From NCBI RefSeq assembly GCF_038719015.1, contig NZ_CP152276.1, forward strand, positions 3,985,501 to 4,049,500: a stretch of 64,000 bases of DNA, read 5' to 3'. Shown here piece after piece: positions 53,744 to 61,733 of the stretch. A program made the position numbers and the translations under genes. The stretch is from Nguyenibacter vanlangensis (lineage in GTDB: Bacteria; Pseudomonadota; Alphaproteobacteria; Acetobacterales; Acetobacteraceae). The first letter of the stretch is position 1. Each line of letters begins with the position of its first letter. The notes below the pieces were generated by a model. The model saw only the letters and a program-made list of their open reading frames with translations. It was not told the DNA's origin and made no database searches.

Positions 53744-53899
53744 ATGTCCAGGTTCGCGCGAGATGGCGACGGCCCCAGGCGGCCGATGCCGACGCCTAAT
53801 CCGGGCCCGTTCAATCCCGACGACCCGATGCCCGACGAGGGGCCGCCGGACGACGACCCGTTCGAGCCGGATGACGATGATGCAGGGCCGGTTCTATGA
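53744..53899 (+). CDS. 51-residue acidic proline-rich mini-protein
   Basis: Starts MSRFARDGDGPRRPMPTPNP and ends in an acidic run (PPDDDPFEPDDDDAGPVL). A strong ribosome site (AGAGGGGGAACC) precedes the ATG. It should be disordered, with no family recognised. Its stop overlaps the start of the next mini-gene by four bases (ATGA), evidence that both are translated. Confidence 0.65.
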   Translation: MSRFARDGDGPRRPMPTPNPGPFNPDDPMPDEGPPDDDPFEPDDDDAGPVL

Positions 53900-54099
53900 C
53901 ATTTCCCGATCGCAGTCCCGACCCCGAGCATGAGGGGGTGCCCGGCCCCCATCCGCAGCCGCCGGTGCCCGACCAGGTTCCGCCGGGAGTCGACCCGCAC
54001 AAGCCGGCGGGGCCACCGGGGCCGCCGCACCCGCACGAGCCGCCGCTGGAGCACGACCCCCATGGCGACGGCGAAGTCCGGCCGGAGCGCGACGGGTGA
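53896..54099 (+). CDS. 67-residue proline/histidine-rich mini-protein
   Basis: Starts MTFPDRSPDPEHEGVPGPHP and continues with P/G/H repeats (PHKPAGPPGPPHPHEPPLEH) to RPERDG. It is disordered, with nine histidines that might bind metal. It is translationally coupled (ATGA) to the acidic mini-gene before it; the pair has opposite character (acidic versus His-rich), suggesting they act together. No family known to me. Confidence 0.62.
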   Translation: MTFPDRSPDPEHEGVPGPHPQPPVPDQVPPGVDPHKPAGPPGPPHPHEPPLEHDPHGDGEVRPERDG

Positions 54100-54171
54100 T
54101 TGCCGCCCGGTGAAGGAGATCGGGCGAATTATGATCCCGGGTTACGATCCCGTGTTGTGGTTTGGGGCGGG

Positions 54172-54957
54172 TCAGATCAGCCGGGCGCCCACGATGAGCA
54201 GCACGGTTGCCAGCACGGTGCGCTGCACGCTTTCGCGGATGCGGCCGACGAACAGGCTGCCCAGGATGATGCCGGGGATCGATCCGGTCAGCAGCGCGAT
54301 CAGCATGGCCGGATCGACCGACCCCAGCAGCCAGTGGCCCAGCCCGGCGACCAGGGTGAGCGGCACCGCATGGGCGATGTCCGAGCCGACGATGCGCGCG
54401 GTGGACAGGCGCGGATACAGGACCAGCAGCGCGGTCACCCCGATCGCCCCCGCCCCGACCGAGGACAGCGACACCAACAGGCCCAGCAGCGCGCCCACGA
54501 GGATGGTCAGCACATGGGCCTGCCGGTCGGTCAGGCGTTCGGAAAAGCCGGCCAGGCGCGTCATGATCGCCGCGCGGAACATGATGCAGGGCGCCGTCAG
54601 CAGCAATGCCACGCCCAGGCTGCGTGAAATCAGGTGCGTCGTGGAGAGCGACGGCGCGCCCAGCGCATGCAGGGCCAGCAAGGTCAGCGCCGCCGCGGGA
54701 ATGCTGCCCGACGACAGGCGGCGCACGATTTTCCAGTCCACGCCGCCGGCAGATCCGTGCACGCTCGTGCCCACCGCCTTGGTGATGGCGGCATAGAGCA
54801 GGTCGGTGCCGACGGCGGTCTGGGGATGAATGCCGAACAGCAGGATCAGCAGCGGCGTCATCAGCGACCCGCCGCCCACGCCCGTCACCCCGACGAGGAA
54901 ACCCACGCCCAGCCCGGATAGCGAGTAAAGTGGCTGAAACGCGTCACTCAAGGTCAT
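54172..54957 (-). CDS. TauE/SafE-family permease
   Basis: A 261-residue membrane protein with about eight helices of the TauE/SafE/DUF81 group: GVGFLVGVTGVGGGSLMTPL and GIHPQTAVGTDLLYAAITK near the N-terminus, and GLLVSLSSVGAGAIGVTALL in the second half, two copies of the family repeat. Members export sulphite, sulphoacetate or related anions; the substrate is not readable. It converges with the mini-genes. Confidence 0.87.
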   Translation of the reverse strand: MTLSDAFQPLYSLSGLGVGFLVGVTGVGGGSLMTPLLILLFGIHPQTAVGTDLLYAAITKAVGTSVHGSAGGVDWKIVRRLSSGSIPAAALTLLALHALGAPSLSTTHLISRSLGVALLLTAPCIMFRAAIMTRLAGFSERLTDRQAHVLTILVGALLGLLVSLSSVGAGAIGVTALLVLYPRLSTARIVGSDIAHAVPLTLVAGLGHWLLGSVDPAMLIALLTGSIPGIILGSLFVGRIRESVQRTVLATVLLIVGARLI

Positions 54958-55298
54958 GGACAGGTCCCCGAAAGCTGATCGATAAACGGATCGATCTCAT
55001 TGCACGATATCATGAGAGTCTTACGAATTGAAATCATCGCGGTGGGATAATTTTTTAATAAACGAAAACGCATGGTGATATAATCCGCCCGCATGGTCAA
55101 TGGGGCCGCGCGATGGAGAAAAGCCGCGGGCCTGTTCGCACCCGTCCGCTTCCATCACCCCCTGTTTCCGTCATATCGTGCCGGATATTGTGCCGGACAG
55201 GATACCGAGCCAGACATGGGCGCCAGACATGGGCGGCGGGGCAGCGCGGGCAAGGGGCGATATGGGGCGGATCCATCCGGCATGACCGTGCGGCGTCG
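54958..55298. other. Intergenic region with TATAAT element
   Basis: About 340 bases between divergent genes. The strongly A+T-rich core (55005-55085) contains a perfect TATAAT at 55079-55084 on the plus strand, a likely -10 box for the cytochrome cluster, but no convincing -35 at the right distance. The 55086-55298 part is a long leader without a gene. Confidence 0.5.
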
Positions 55299-56012
55299 AT
55301 GATCCTGCTGCTTCCTCTGGCCGTTCTGGCCGTGCTGCTGTCCGGGGTGGTCTTCTGCTGGCGGCCCCTGCCGGCGATGGCCCCGGCCTGGGACGGCGCG
55401 ATGGCCTGCGGCGTGGCGGCCTATGCGCTGCTGCTGTTCCTGTTCGTCCTGACGGGGCGCCCGCTGCGCCTGCCTTTCTATGACGGCAAGTTCTTCATCC
55501 GCGCGCATCGGTTGCTGGGGTGGCTGGCGGTTTTGCTGCCGCTGCTGCATGCCCTGCTGCTGCTGTGGGCCGAGCCGCTGACCCTGCGTTACCTGCTGCC
55601 CGGCGCCCCGGCCTATATGCTGGCGGGCGGCCTGGCGGCGGGGGGCATGGCGCTGCTGGGCGGTCTGGCGATGCCGGCCGCGCGGGCGCGCCTCTGGCGC
55701 AATGCCGCGTCGTTCCGGCGGGCGCATGGTGCCGCGGCCCTGGTGCTGCTGGGGCTCGCGACGGTCCATATCGCCGCCGCGCGGCTGCATGTCACGACGC
55801 GCGGGCAGGTCGCCGCCCTGGCCGTGACCGCGCTGGTCTGCGCCGTCCTGCCTTGGGTCGGCCGGCATGGCCGCCTGCCGCCGGTCGCCCCCGGACGGCG
55901 GCGGCGCGCGACATCGGCCATTGCGGTCCGCCTGTCGCTGGGGGTGGGGGCGGCGTCGCTGGGCCTGTCGCTGCTCTATGCGGAATGGCTCGGGCGCTGG
56001 GTGGCGCCGTGA
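55299..56012 (+). CDS. Ferric-reductase-like membrane b-type cytochrome
   Basis: A 237-residue membrane protein with six to seven helices. Two H-x13-H pairs, H70/H84 (RAHRLLGWLAVLLPLLHALL) and H143/H157 (RRAHGAAALVLLGLATVHIA), are the bis-haem ligands of the ferric reductase/NOX transmembrane domain. It lacks the FAD/NAD domain, so it would move electrons across the membrane to or from the tetrahaem cytochrome whose gene overlaps its stop (GTGA). The ATG 55299 is chosen; the frame upstream to 55113 has no family sequence. Confidence 0.78.
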   Translation: MILLLPLAVLAVLLSGVVFCWRPLPAMAPAWDGAMACGVAAYALLLFLFVLTGRPLRLPFYDGKFFIRAHRLLGWLAVLLPLLHALLLLWAEPLTLRYLLPGAPAYMLAGGLAAGGMALLGGLAMPAARARLWRNAASFRRAHGAAALVLLGLATVHIAAARLHVTTRGQVAALAVTALVCAVLPWVGRHGRLPPVAPGRRRRATSAIAVRLSLGVGAASLGLSLLYAEWLGRWVAP

Positions 56013-56404
56013 AGGGCCGCGCGGCGGGATGGGGGATGACGGCCGCGCTGGCCGGCGTGCTGGCGGCGATGCTCGTCCTGGCCGGGTGGGGCTATCGTCC
56101 CCGGTCGGGGCATGCCGACCCGCTGCCCGTCATGTTCCTGCATCGGGCGCACAGCGCCTATAATTGCGTGCAATGCCATCATGACAGCCTGGATCCCGGA
56201 CTGTCGGCGCTGCCGCATCGCAAATGCATCCTCTGCCATGTCACGCGGCCCGACCTGGCGGTGGGGGCGCGGGCGACATTCCATGATTTCTGCGAATCCT
56301 GCCATCTGGCACGGCGGCGCGACCATTTGGCCGCCGGTCCGATCCGCCTGTGCCACGAATGCCATACGCCCCGGCCGGGCGAGCGCGCGCAGGATATTCT
56401 TTGA
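56009..56404 (+). CDS. Membrane-anchored tetrahaem cytochrome c
   Basis: A 131-residue protein with an uncleaved or cleavable N-terminal helix (about 10-27) and four C-x2-C-H sites: CVQCH, CILCH, CESCH and CHECH, with extra histidines (HRAHSAYNC, LPHRKC) as distal ligands, as in cytochrome c3/c7- or NapC-like low-potential carriers. GTG 56009 overlaps the upstream stop; ATG 56036 is a later option. It probably exchanges electrons with the b-type cytochrome. Confidence 0.85.
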   Translation: MKGRAAGWGMTAALAGVLAAMLVLAGWGYRPRSGHADPLPVMFLHRAHSAYNCVQCHHDSLDPGLSALPHRKCILCHVTRPDLAVGARATFHDFCESCHLARRRDHLAAGPIRLCHECHTPRPGERAQDIL

Positions 56405-56547
56405 CGGCCTGACCGGGTCGCCGGGCGCCATGTGCGGTCCGGTTTGTGAAATATTCCTGACATGGCGTCGTGGGCTCTGACCGCGGCGCCGTGTTTTCCT
56501 TATGCTGGCTGGCTGTTTCGGGTGGACCGGGCGAGGGGTGCAAGGAA

Positions 56548-57000
56548 ATGGCGGGATCGGCGATGCGTTGCATGTTCGGAAGCGTGGCCGGAGCGATGCT
56601 GGCGGTGGCGGCCGGCGTGAGCCCGGTGGCCGACGCGGCCCGTGCCGCGGATCCGTCCTTTGCCGATCGGGTGCGGCATGCCGATGTGTCGCGCGGGCGC
56701 GACCTGGCCGACAGCATGTGCTCGGACTGTCATAATTTCGATCGCGACGGATCGGCGATGATGGGGCCCAACCTCTATGGCCTGATGGGCACGCACATCG
56801 CCGCCATTGCCGATTACAATTTCTCGCCCGCCCTGCTGGCGCGCCGGCAGCAGGTCTGGACGGTCGATACGCTCTCTGCGTGGCTGAAGGATCCGGCCGG
56901 CTTCGCGCCGGGCACCCGCATGGGGTTCGACGGCATCGTCTCGGACCAGGACCGGGCCGATATCATCGCCTATCTGGGCAGCCTGTCCGGCGGCAAGTGA
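56548..57000 (+). CDS. Monohaem cytochrome c, class I
   Basis: A 150-residue protein with signal peptide (MRCMFGSVAGAMLAVAAGVS, cleavage near A-R-A-A-D), one haem site CSDCHNFDRDG and the axial methionine in GTRMGFDGIVS. It resembles short soluble class I cytochromes related to cytochrome c550/c2. ATG 56563 is an alternative start. It is 143 bases after the tetrahaem gene and may share its transcript. Confidence 0.85.
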   Translation: MAGSAMRCMFGSVAGAMLAVAAGVSPVADAARAADPSFADRVRHADVSRGRDLADSMCSDCHNFDRDGSAMMGPNLYGLMGTHIAAIADYNFSPALLARRQQVWTVDTLSAWLKDPAGFAPGTRMGFDGIVSDQDRADIIAYLGSLSGGK

Positions 57001-57013
57001 CGCGCCGGAGGTT

Positions 57014-57034
57014 GTTCTTTTTTGAAAGAAGAAC
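57014..57034. terminator. AT-rich hairpin between convergent cytochrome genes
   Basis: GTTCTT (57014-57019) and AAGAAC (57029-57034) close a hairpin over a T-rich, A-rich centre, so each strand presents a U-run. It lies between the convergent ends of the monohaem cytochrome and cytochrome b561 genes and probably stops both. Confidence 0.55.
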
Positions 57035-57050
57035 TTACGGTTTTCAGAAC

Positions 57051-57611
57051 TCACGCCCGCCGCGCCGCGGGCAGCATCCGGCCCAGGATGCCGTCGCGCC
57101 GTACGTAATGCCGCCATAGGACGACCGCGGCGTGACCGAAGGCAAGGGCCATGATGGTCCAGGCGCCGTAGTTATGCAGGGTCGCGACGATGTGGTGGCC
57201 GGTCTTGTCCAGCCGGCAGGGGACGCAGGTCAGATGGGCGCCGAAGACGAAGAGGGGGCGCGTGCCGCTCCACCGCCATTCGAAACCGGCCATCGTTTCC
57301 GCCACCAGCAGGGCGTAGAGCGCCAGATGGACCAGGATGGCCAGCCGGTTGTCCGCCGGGCCGGCGGTCGTCCGCCGCCGCCGGGCGAACAGCCAATAGA
57401 GCCGGAAGAGCAGCAGCACGGCAAAGGCGAAGCCGATGCTGGTGTGGATGTCGCGGGCTGTGCCCTTCCAGCCCGCGCCGAACCAGGACCAGGTCTCGCC
57501 CATGGCGAATTGCAGCAGCACGATACCGGCCGTCGCCCAATGCAGGGCACGGGTGAGGCGGTCATAAGCCTGGACCGGGGCAGGGGGCACGCTGGTTGTC
57601 ATGTCGATCAT
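57051..57611 (-). CDS. Cytochrome b561-type membrane protein
   Basis: A 186-residue protein with four helices of the bacterial cytochrome b561 family: RLTRALHWATAGIVLLQFAM in helix 1, RDIHTSIGFAFAVLLLFRLY in helix 2, LVHLALYALLVAETMAGFEW in helix 3 and HHIVATLHNYGAWTIMALAF with the last histidines in helix 4. It binds two haems b and passes electrons between quinone and periplasmic acceptors. Its start overlaps the stop of the di-haem peroxidase gene (ATGA), its likely partner. Confidence 0.88.
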   Translation of the reverse strand: MIDMTTSVPPAPVQAYDRLTRALHWATAGIVLLQFAMGETWSWFGAGWKGTARDIHTSIGFAFAVLLLFRLYWLFARRRRTTAGPADNRLAILVHLALYALLVAETMAGFEWRWSGTRPLFVFGAHLTCVPCRLDKTGHHIVATLHNYGAWTIMALAFGHAAVVLWRHYVRRDGILGRMLPAARRA

Positions 57612-58885
57612 TTCGGTTGAGCCGTCGCAGGCTTGTAGCCGTCCGTCAGGGTGTTCAGGAAGGCGACCAGATCGTCCATTTCGGCTTCGGACAGGATCGG
57701 CTGGCCGCCGGTCTTCTGTGCGGCGAAGGGCATGTCGTCGCGATCCACATTGCCGCGCAGGTCGGGCGGCAGGCCGTTATAGGGCAAGGCCCCGTCGGGC
57801 CGGGTTCCGTCGGGCCGGATGTCGGGCTGGCGGCCGTACCAGCGCGCGGGGTCGGTATCGCGCGTGACGTAGAATGCGACCACGTCGCGCAGCGACTTCA
57901 GCACGCCGTTATGGAAGAACACATGGCGCGTCGCGACGTTGCGCAGGGTCGGGGTCATGAACAGGCCGCAATAACGGCGGTTTGCCGCATCGCGCGCCGG
58001 GGCCAGGTCGGTGCGCAGGGGGCCGCACAGGCCCATGTCGTAGCGGCCCATCCCGGCCGGCGGCCGGACCCGCGGATTGTCCGGTACGCCGATATCCTTG
58101 AAGAAGAAATCGGTGAACTGTCCGACCGAGGTCGAGCCGTCCTTGCCGGGGCCGATGCCGGCGGTGTGGCAGGAGGCGCAATTGGCGCGGTCGGCATCGT
58201 TGAACAGCGCCATGCCGCGCTGCTCCTGCGGGGTCAGCGTCGCCAGGCCGCGCGTATAGTAATCATATTTGCTGGTATAGGGGTGGAAGGACGAATCCTC
58301 GTGCTGGAAGGCCGCCAGCGCCGTGCCGATCGCCCGGATCGCCTGCTGCGGGGTGGCGAACACGTCCTGGCCGAACAAACCGGTGAACTGGCGCACATAG
58401 TCCGGATTGCGCCGCACCCGGGCCCGCACCGAATCGATGTCGGGATTGGCCATTTCGAACGGGGTGGTCAGCGGACTGACCGACTGGACCGCCACCGAGG
58501 CCATGCGTCCGTCCCAATCATAGCCGCCGCCGGGTCCGCTGGCCGATTCGTCGGGATTTTCCAGCGTGGCCGAGAAATCCGGCACCTCGTCCCTGTAGGT
58601 CAGGGTCGGCACCGCGCGGACGCCGGGAGTGTCCAGCCGGGCGCCCCCCATCTGCACCGCCAAATCGTTGCGCGGCGCATAATGATTGGCCGGATCGTGG
58701 CAACTGGCGCAGGATTGCCGGCCGGACGCCGACAATCCGGGATCGAAGAAGAGCTGCCGCCCCAACTGGGCGACAGGCGACAGGGGCGCCGCCGCCATGA
58801 CCGGCGACGACGCCCCCCAACAGGCCGGGATCAGGGCGGCGGCCAGCGCCCAGACGGCCGCGCGCCCCTTGCCATGCCGCGTCAT
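57608..58885 (-). CDS. Di-haem cytochrome c peroxidase (CCP/MauG family)
   Basis: A 425-residue periplasmic protein: signal peptide (MTRHGKGRAAVWALAAALIP, cleavage near V-M-A-A-A), LGRQLFFDPGLSASGRQSCA leading to the first CASCH, a second NCASCHTAGIGP, and TPTLRNVATRHVFFHNGVLK toward the C-terminus. The family reduces hydrogen peroxide or oxidises proteins through high-valent iron. It is translationally coupled to cytochrome b561, so the quinone pool could feed it directly. Start at the ATG of the signal peptide; the frame is open upstream. Confidence 0.9.
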   Translation of the reverse strand: MTRHGKGRAAVWALAAALIPACWGASSPVMAAAPLSPVAQLGRQLFFDPGLSASGRQSCASCHDPANHYAPRNDLAVQMGGARLDTPGVRAVPTLTYRDEVPDFSATLENPDESASGPGGGYDWDGRMASVAVQSVSPLTTPFEMANPDIDSVRARVRRNPDYVRQFTGLFGQDVFATPQQAIRAIGTALAAFQHEDSSFHPYTSKYDYYTRGLATLTPQEQRGMALFNDADRANCASCHTAGIGPGKDGSTSVGQFTDFFFKDIGVPDNPRVRPPAGMGRYDMGLCGPLRTDLAPARDAANRRYCGLFMTPTLRNVATRHVFFHNGVLKSLRDVVAFYVTRDTDPARWYGRQPDIRPDGTRPDGALPYNGLPPDLRGNVDRDDMPFAAQKTGGQPILSEAEMDDLVAFLNTLTDGYKPATAQPK

Positions 58886-58910
58886 CGCGGCGGCCTTGTC
58901 CGCAATCCGG

Positions 58911-60194
58911 TCAACGGGCCGGGATCGCGAACATCTTGGCCATCGGCACCACCGGCGTCTGGACGAACGCGCCGTCGGCCGGCTGTACCGCGACGCCGTC
59001 ATTGGCGTGGCCGATATGCTGCTTGATGCCGAACGCGTCTTCCAGCGTCCGCAGCAGCGAATAATGGTTGTACGGGGTGTCGTCCTGCACGCCCTTCACG
59101 CCGTGGTTGGTGATGACCAGCGTCGGGATGCGCCCGCCGCCCTGGTTGACCACGCCCTTGTGCGGCTGGCCGGGGGCCACGGGGTGATAGCCGCAGCAGC
59201 CCTGCACGCCCGCGCCGCCGCTGTCATCCTCGTCGAACGTCACGACGATCGCAACATTCTTCTTCGACGTCCACAGCGGCGAGGCCTGGATATGGTCGAC
59301 CAGGGTCCGGACGTAATCGTCGCCGGTGGTCAGCAGAGGCGAGGGGCCATAGCCGTGGCCCTTGCATTGCGGGTGGTCCTTCATCGGGCCCGACGGGCCA
59401 TGGTCGTCGTGGCACTGGTCCGGCACGAAATAGGCGAAGCGCGGCAGGCTGCCATCGGCCAGATCGTCGAAGAACGCCTGTTCGGTGCGGTTATGGGCGT
59501 GGAAATCGGGCGCTTCGCGGATATCGTCGAAATTGACCGACGGGTTGTGCTTGGACGCGTACAGCCCGCGCACGTCGGCACCCTGGTCGTCCGGCGCCGG
59601 ATAGGTGGGCATTTCGGGCATGGTTTCGCCCGTCTGTGGATTGGTCGGCATGCTTTGGTTATACATCGACCAGGAAATGCCGGCCGTGTTCAACTGAGCG
59701 AAGAAGTTCGGCACCGTGAAATGGTGGGCGACATACGCCTTGGTTTTCTTGATGCCGTTGCAGGGACGGTTCATCGGCGCCATGTCCGGCTTGCCGGCCA
59801 CGATGGCCTTGTCGGCCGGCTGCGGGGTGCCGTCGGCCTGGCAGTACCAGGCGTCGTCATCCAGTACGCCTTCCTGGTCGCCGGCCATCATGGCGATGTA
59901 GTTCGGCTCGCTGGGGTGGGTGATGCCGTAATAGTTCGTCGCCGAATTATATTTTTGCGCCAGCGCCGTCATGTGGGGCGAGCTGGCGGGCTGCGCGCCG
60001 ATGATTTCGCCGTACTGGCGGTTTTCCATCTCGATGATGATGATGTTGTCATAGCGCGGCACGCCTTCCAGCATCGCCGCGCCATGGTGATGCGCGCCGT
60101 GATGCTGTGCGGCCAGCGCCTGGCCTCCGGTGACGAGCGCCGAGGTCGAGAGCAGGACGGCCCCCACCCGGGAGAGGATCGATCGTGTCGCCAT
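58911..60194 (-). CDS. Secreted phosphoesterase (phospholipase C/acid phosphatase family)
   Basis: A 427-residue protein of the PF04185 phosphoesterase group (phospholipase C, AcpA-type acid phosphatase). Signal peptide MATRSILSRVGAVLLSTSAL, then NIIIIEMENRQYGEIIG with the metal glutamate, THPSEPNYIAMMAGDQEG, and VTFDEDDSGGAGVQGCCGYH late in the chain. A His-rich stretch (QHHGAHHHGAAM) follows the signal. Substrate (lipid or phosphate monoester) is open. It is 25 bases before the peroxidase gene in the same direction and may be co-transcribed. Confidence 0.83.
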   Translation of the reverse strand: MATRSILSRVGAVLLSTSALVTGGQALAAQHHGAHHHGAAMLEGVPRYDNIIIIEMENRQYGEIIGAQPASSPHMTALAQKYNSATNYYGITHPSEPNYIAMMAGDQEGVLDDDAWYCQADGTPQPADKAIVAGKPDMAPMNRPCNGIKKTKAYVAHHFTVPNFFAQLNTAGISWSMYNQSMPTNPQTGETMPEMPTYPAPDDQGADVRGLYASKHNPSVNFDDIREAPDFHAHNRTEQAFFDDLADGSLPRFAYFVPDQCHDDHGPSGPMKDHPQCKGHGYGPSPLLTTGDDYVRTLVDHIQASPLWTSKKNVAIVVTFDEDDSGGAGVQGCCGYHPVAPGQPHKGVVNQGGGRIPTLVITNHGVKGVQDDTPYNHYSLLRTLEDAFGIKQHIGHANDGVAVQPADGAFVQTPVVPMAKMFAIPAR

Positions 60195-60462
60195 GGCGTG
60201 TCTTCTTTCTGTGCGCATGCGCTCGAGGGAGCCGGACGCCGGCGCGATGTCCCGGCACGGATGACGCCGTCTTTAGCGCCATCAGCAACCGGGCAGAAGC
60301 GGCGAACTTTCCCTGTCATGTTAAAGTTTCAAGAAATTCTGGACGTTGATTTAAAGAGGAACGATTTGGAGATGGACGTTTCGACCATGCGGCGGGCGGC
60401 GCTGCCCTGGGTCGCGTCCTGCATGGCGCGGCCTGAATGCCAGGCCGCGACGGTGGTATTTT

Positions 60463-61551
60463 TTACGATTTCTTCTTGGCGGCGGCCGCGGCCTGTGCGG
60501 CCGCTTCGGCCGCCGGGTCCTGCGCCACGGTGTAGATGTCCAGCGCCGCGGGCTCGGTCGCCGTCCTGGCGTGGGCGATATAGAGCTGCTTCAGCCCGCC
60601 GACATAGGCCGAGACCTTGCCGGTCCTGGTGTCGATGCGCTGTATTTCCGAGAAATGATCGGCGTCGTCGCGATGGAAGACGCTGAGCCCCTCGGCGCCG
60701 CTGATATAGAGGCGCTTGTTCTTGCCGTCCCAGGTCTCGCCGTCGGCGGTGTCGACGCAATCGGCGGTGGACAGCAGATTGCCGGTGGTCGAGTCGATCA
60801 CGAACAGCTTGCCCGGCTTGCGGCCGACCACGAACAGGCGCTGGGTCTTGGCGTCATAGGCCATCGGCGTGTTCATGTTCAGGCCGGGGATGGTCCAGAT
60901 CGTCTTGAGCCGGCGGGCCTGCAGGTCGACGACGGCGATCTGCTTCCTGTCGCGCAGGTTGGCGAACAGCAGGTTGCGCCCGTGATCGACGACCATCGAT
61001 TCGATGTTGGCCGACGGGATGCCGATCCGCGCGACTTCCTTGTGCTGCCTGACGTCGATGACGCTGATCGACGAGTTCTCGGAATGGTCGTTCTTGCCGC
61101 CGTTGCCGACATAGAACAGGCCGGCCTTCTTGTCGAAGACGGCTTCATCCGCGCCGGGACGCAGCGTGATGACCTTGACGATCTTCAGCGACGGCACGTC
61201 GACGACGACGCAGCCCAGCTTGTCGTCCGAAACGAAGAGCTGATGCTGGTCGGCGACATAGGCCGGGGTGTGCGGCAGGCCGAAACCGCCGGCCGAGGCG
61301 AGGTGCGTGCCGTCGCTGAGGCGGAACATCTCGGCCGTGGCGTGCTTTTCGGCCATGACCAGCAGCAGATTGTCCTTCTTGTCGATCGCGAAATGATCGA
61401 AGCCGCCCTTGGTGATTTCGGGCAGCTTGGTGCTGTGCAGGAACTGCACGGGCCCGGTATCGGCGTTCAGGGGCGCGGCCGACGCGGCGTTGCAGCCCAG
61501 GCAGCCCAGCATTGTCGTGCCGAGCAGCAGAGCGATCTTTTTACGAAACAT
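60463..61551 (-). CDS. Exported YncE-like beta-propeller protein
   Basis: A 362-residue periplasmic protein with signal peptide (MFRKKIALLLGTTMLGCLGC, cleaved near A-A-S-A-A) and repeated propeller blades: LPEITKGGFDHFAIDKKDNL, LFVSDDKLGCVVVDVPSLKI, LFYVGNGGKNDHSENSSISV, LLFANLRDRKQIAVVDLQ and LYISGAEGLSVFHRDDAD. The Ala/Lys tail is low complexity. Such proteins bind ligands or partner proteins; the exact job is unknown. It is 268 bases upstream of the phosphoesterase gene in the same direction. Confidence 0.82.
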   Translation of the reverse strand: MFRKKIALLLGTTMLGCLGCNAASAAPLNADTGPVQFLHSTKLPEITKGGFDHFAIDKKDNLLLVMAEKHATAEMFRLSDGTHLASAGGFGLPHTPAYVADQHQLFVSDDKLGCVVVDVPSLKIVKVITLRPGADEAVFDKKAGLFYVGNGGKNDHSENSSISVIDVRQHKEVARIGIPSANIESMVVDHGRNLLFANLRDRKQIAVVDLQARRLKTIWTIPGLNMNTPMAYDAKTQRLFVVGRKPGKLFVIDSTTGNLLSTADCVDTADGETWDGKNKRLYISGAEGLSVFHRDDADHFSEIQRIDTRTGKVSAYVGGLKQLYIAHARTATEPAALDIYTVAQDPAAEAAAQAAAAAKKKS

Positions 61552-61733
61552 GATGCACCTTTCTTGTCCTTGGCGTCAGTTCGCGATCGTCCCGGGGTCT
61601 TGCGGGTCGCAAGGAGGGCCGGGCGAACGGCGAAATGAATGCCGGATTTGTAGTCGGGTGCGGCGTGGCTGTGCGTGAACGTTACGCAGCAGGATTGCGG
61701 CTGATTTTTTAAAGATTTGAGGAAAATTTAACG

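Noticed and set aside
54132..54200. A short plus-strand frame (MIPGYDPVLWFGAG) after an AAGGAG site, just past the mini-genes
   Set aside because: It runs into the antisense of the TauE/SafE gene; the ribosome-site spacing is long and nothing else supports it.
60313..60331. A Pho-box-like CTGTCAT near the phosphoesterase gene
   Set aside because: Only one half-site matches; the second half is poor and the orientation points away from the gene.
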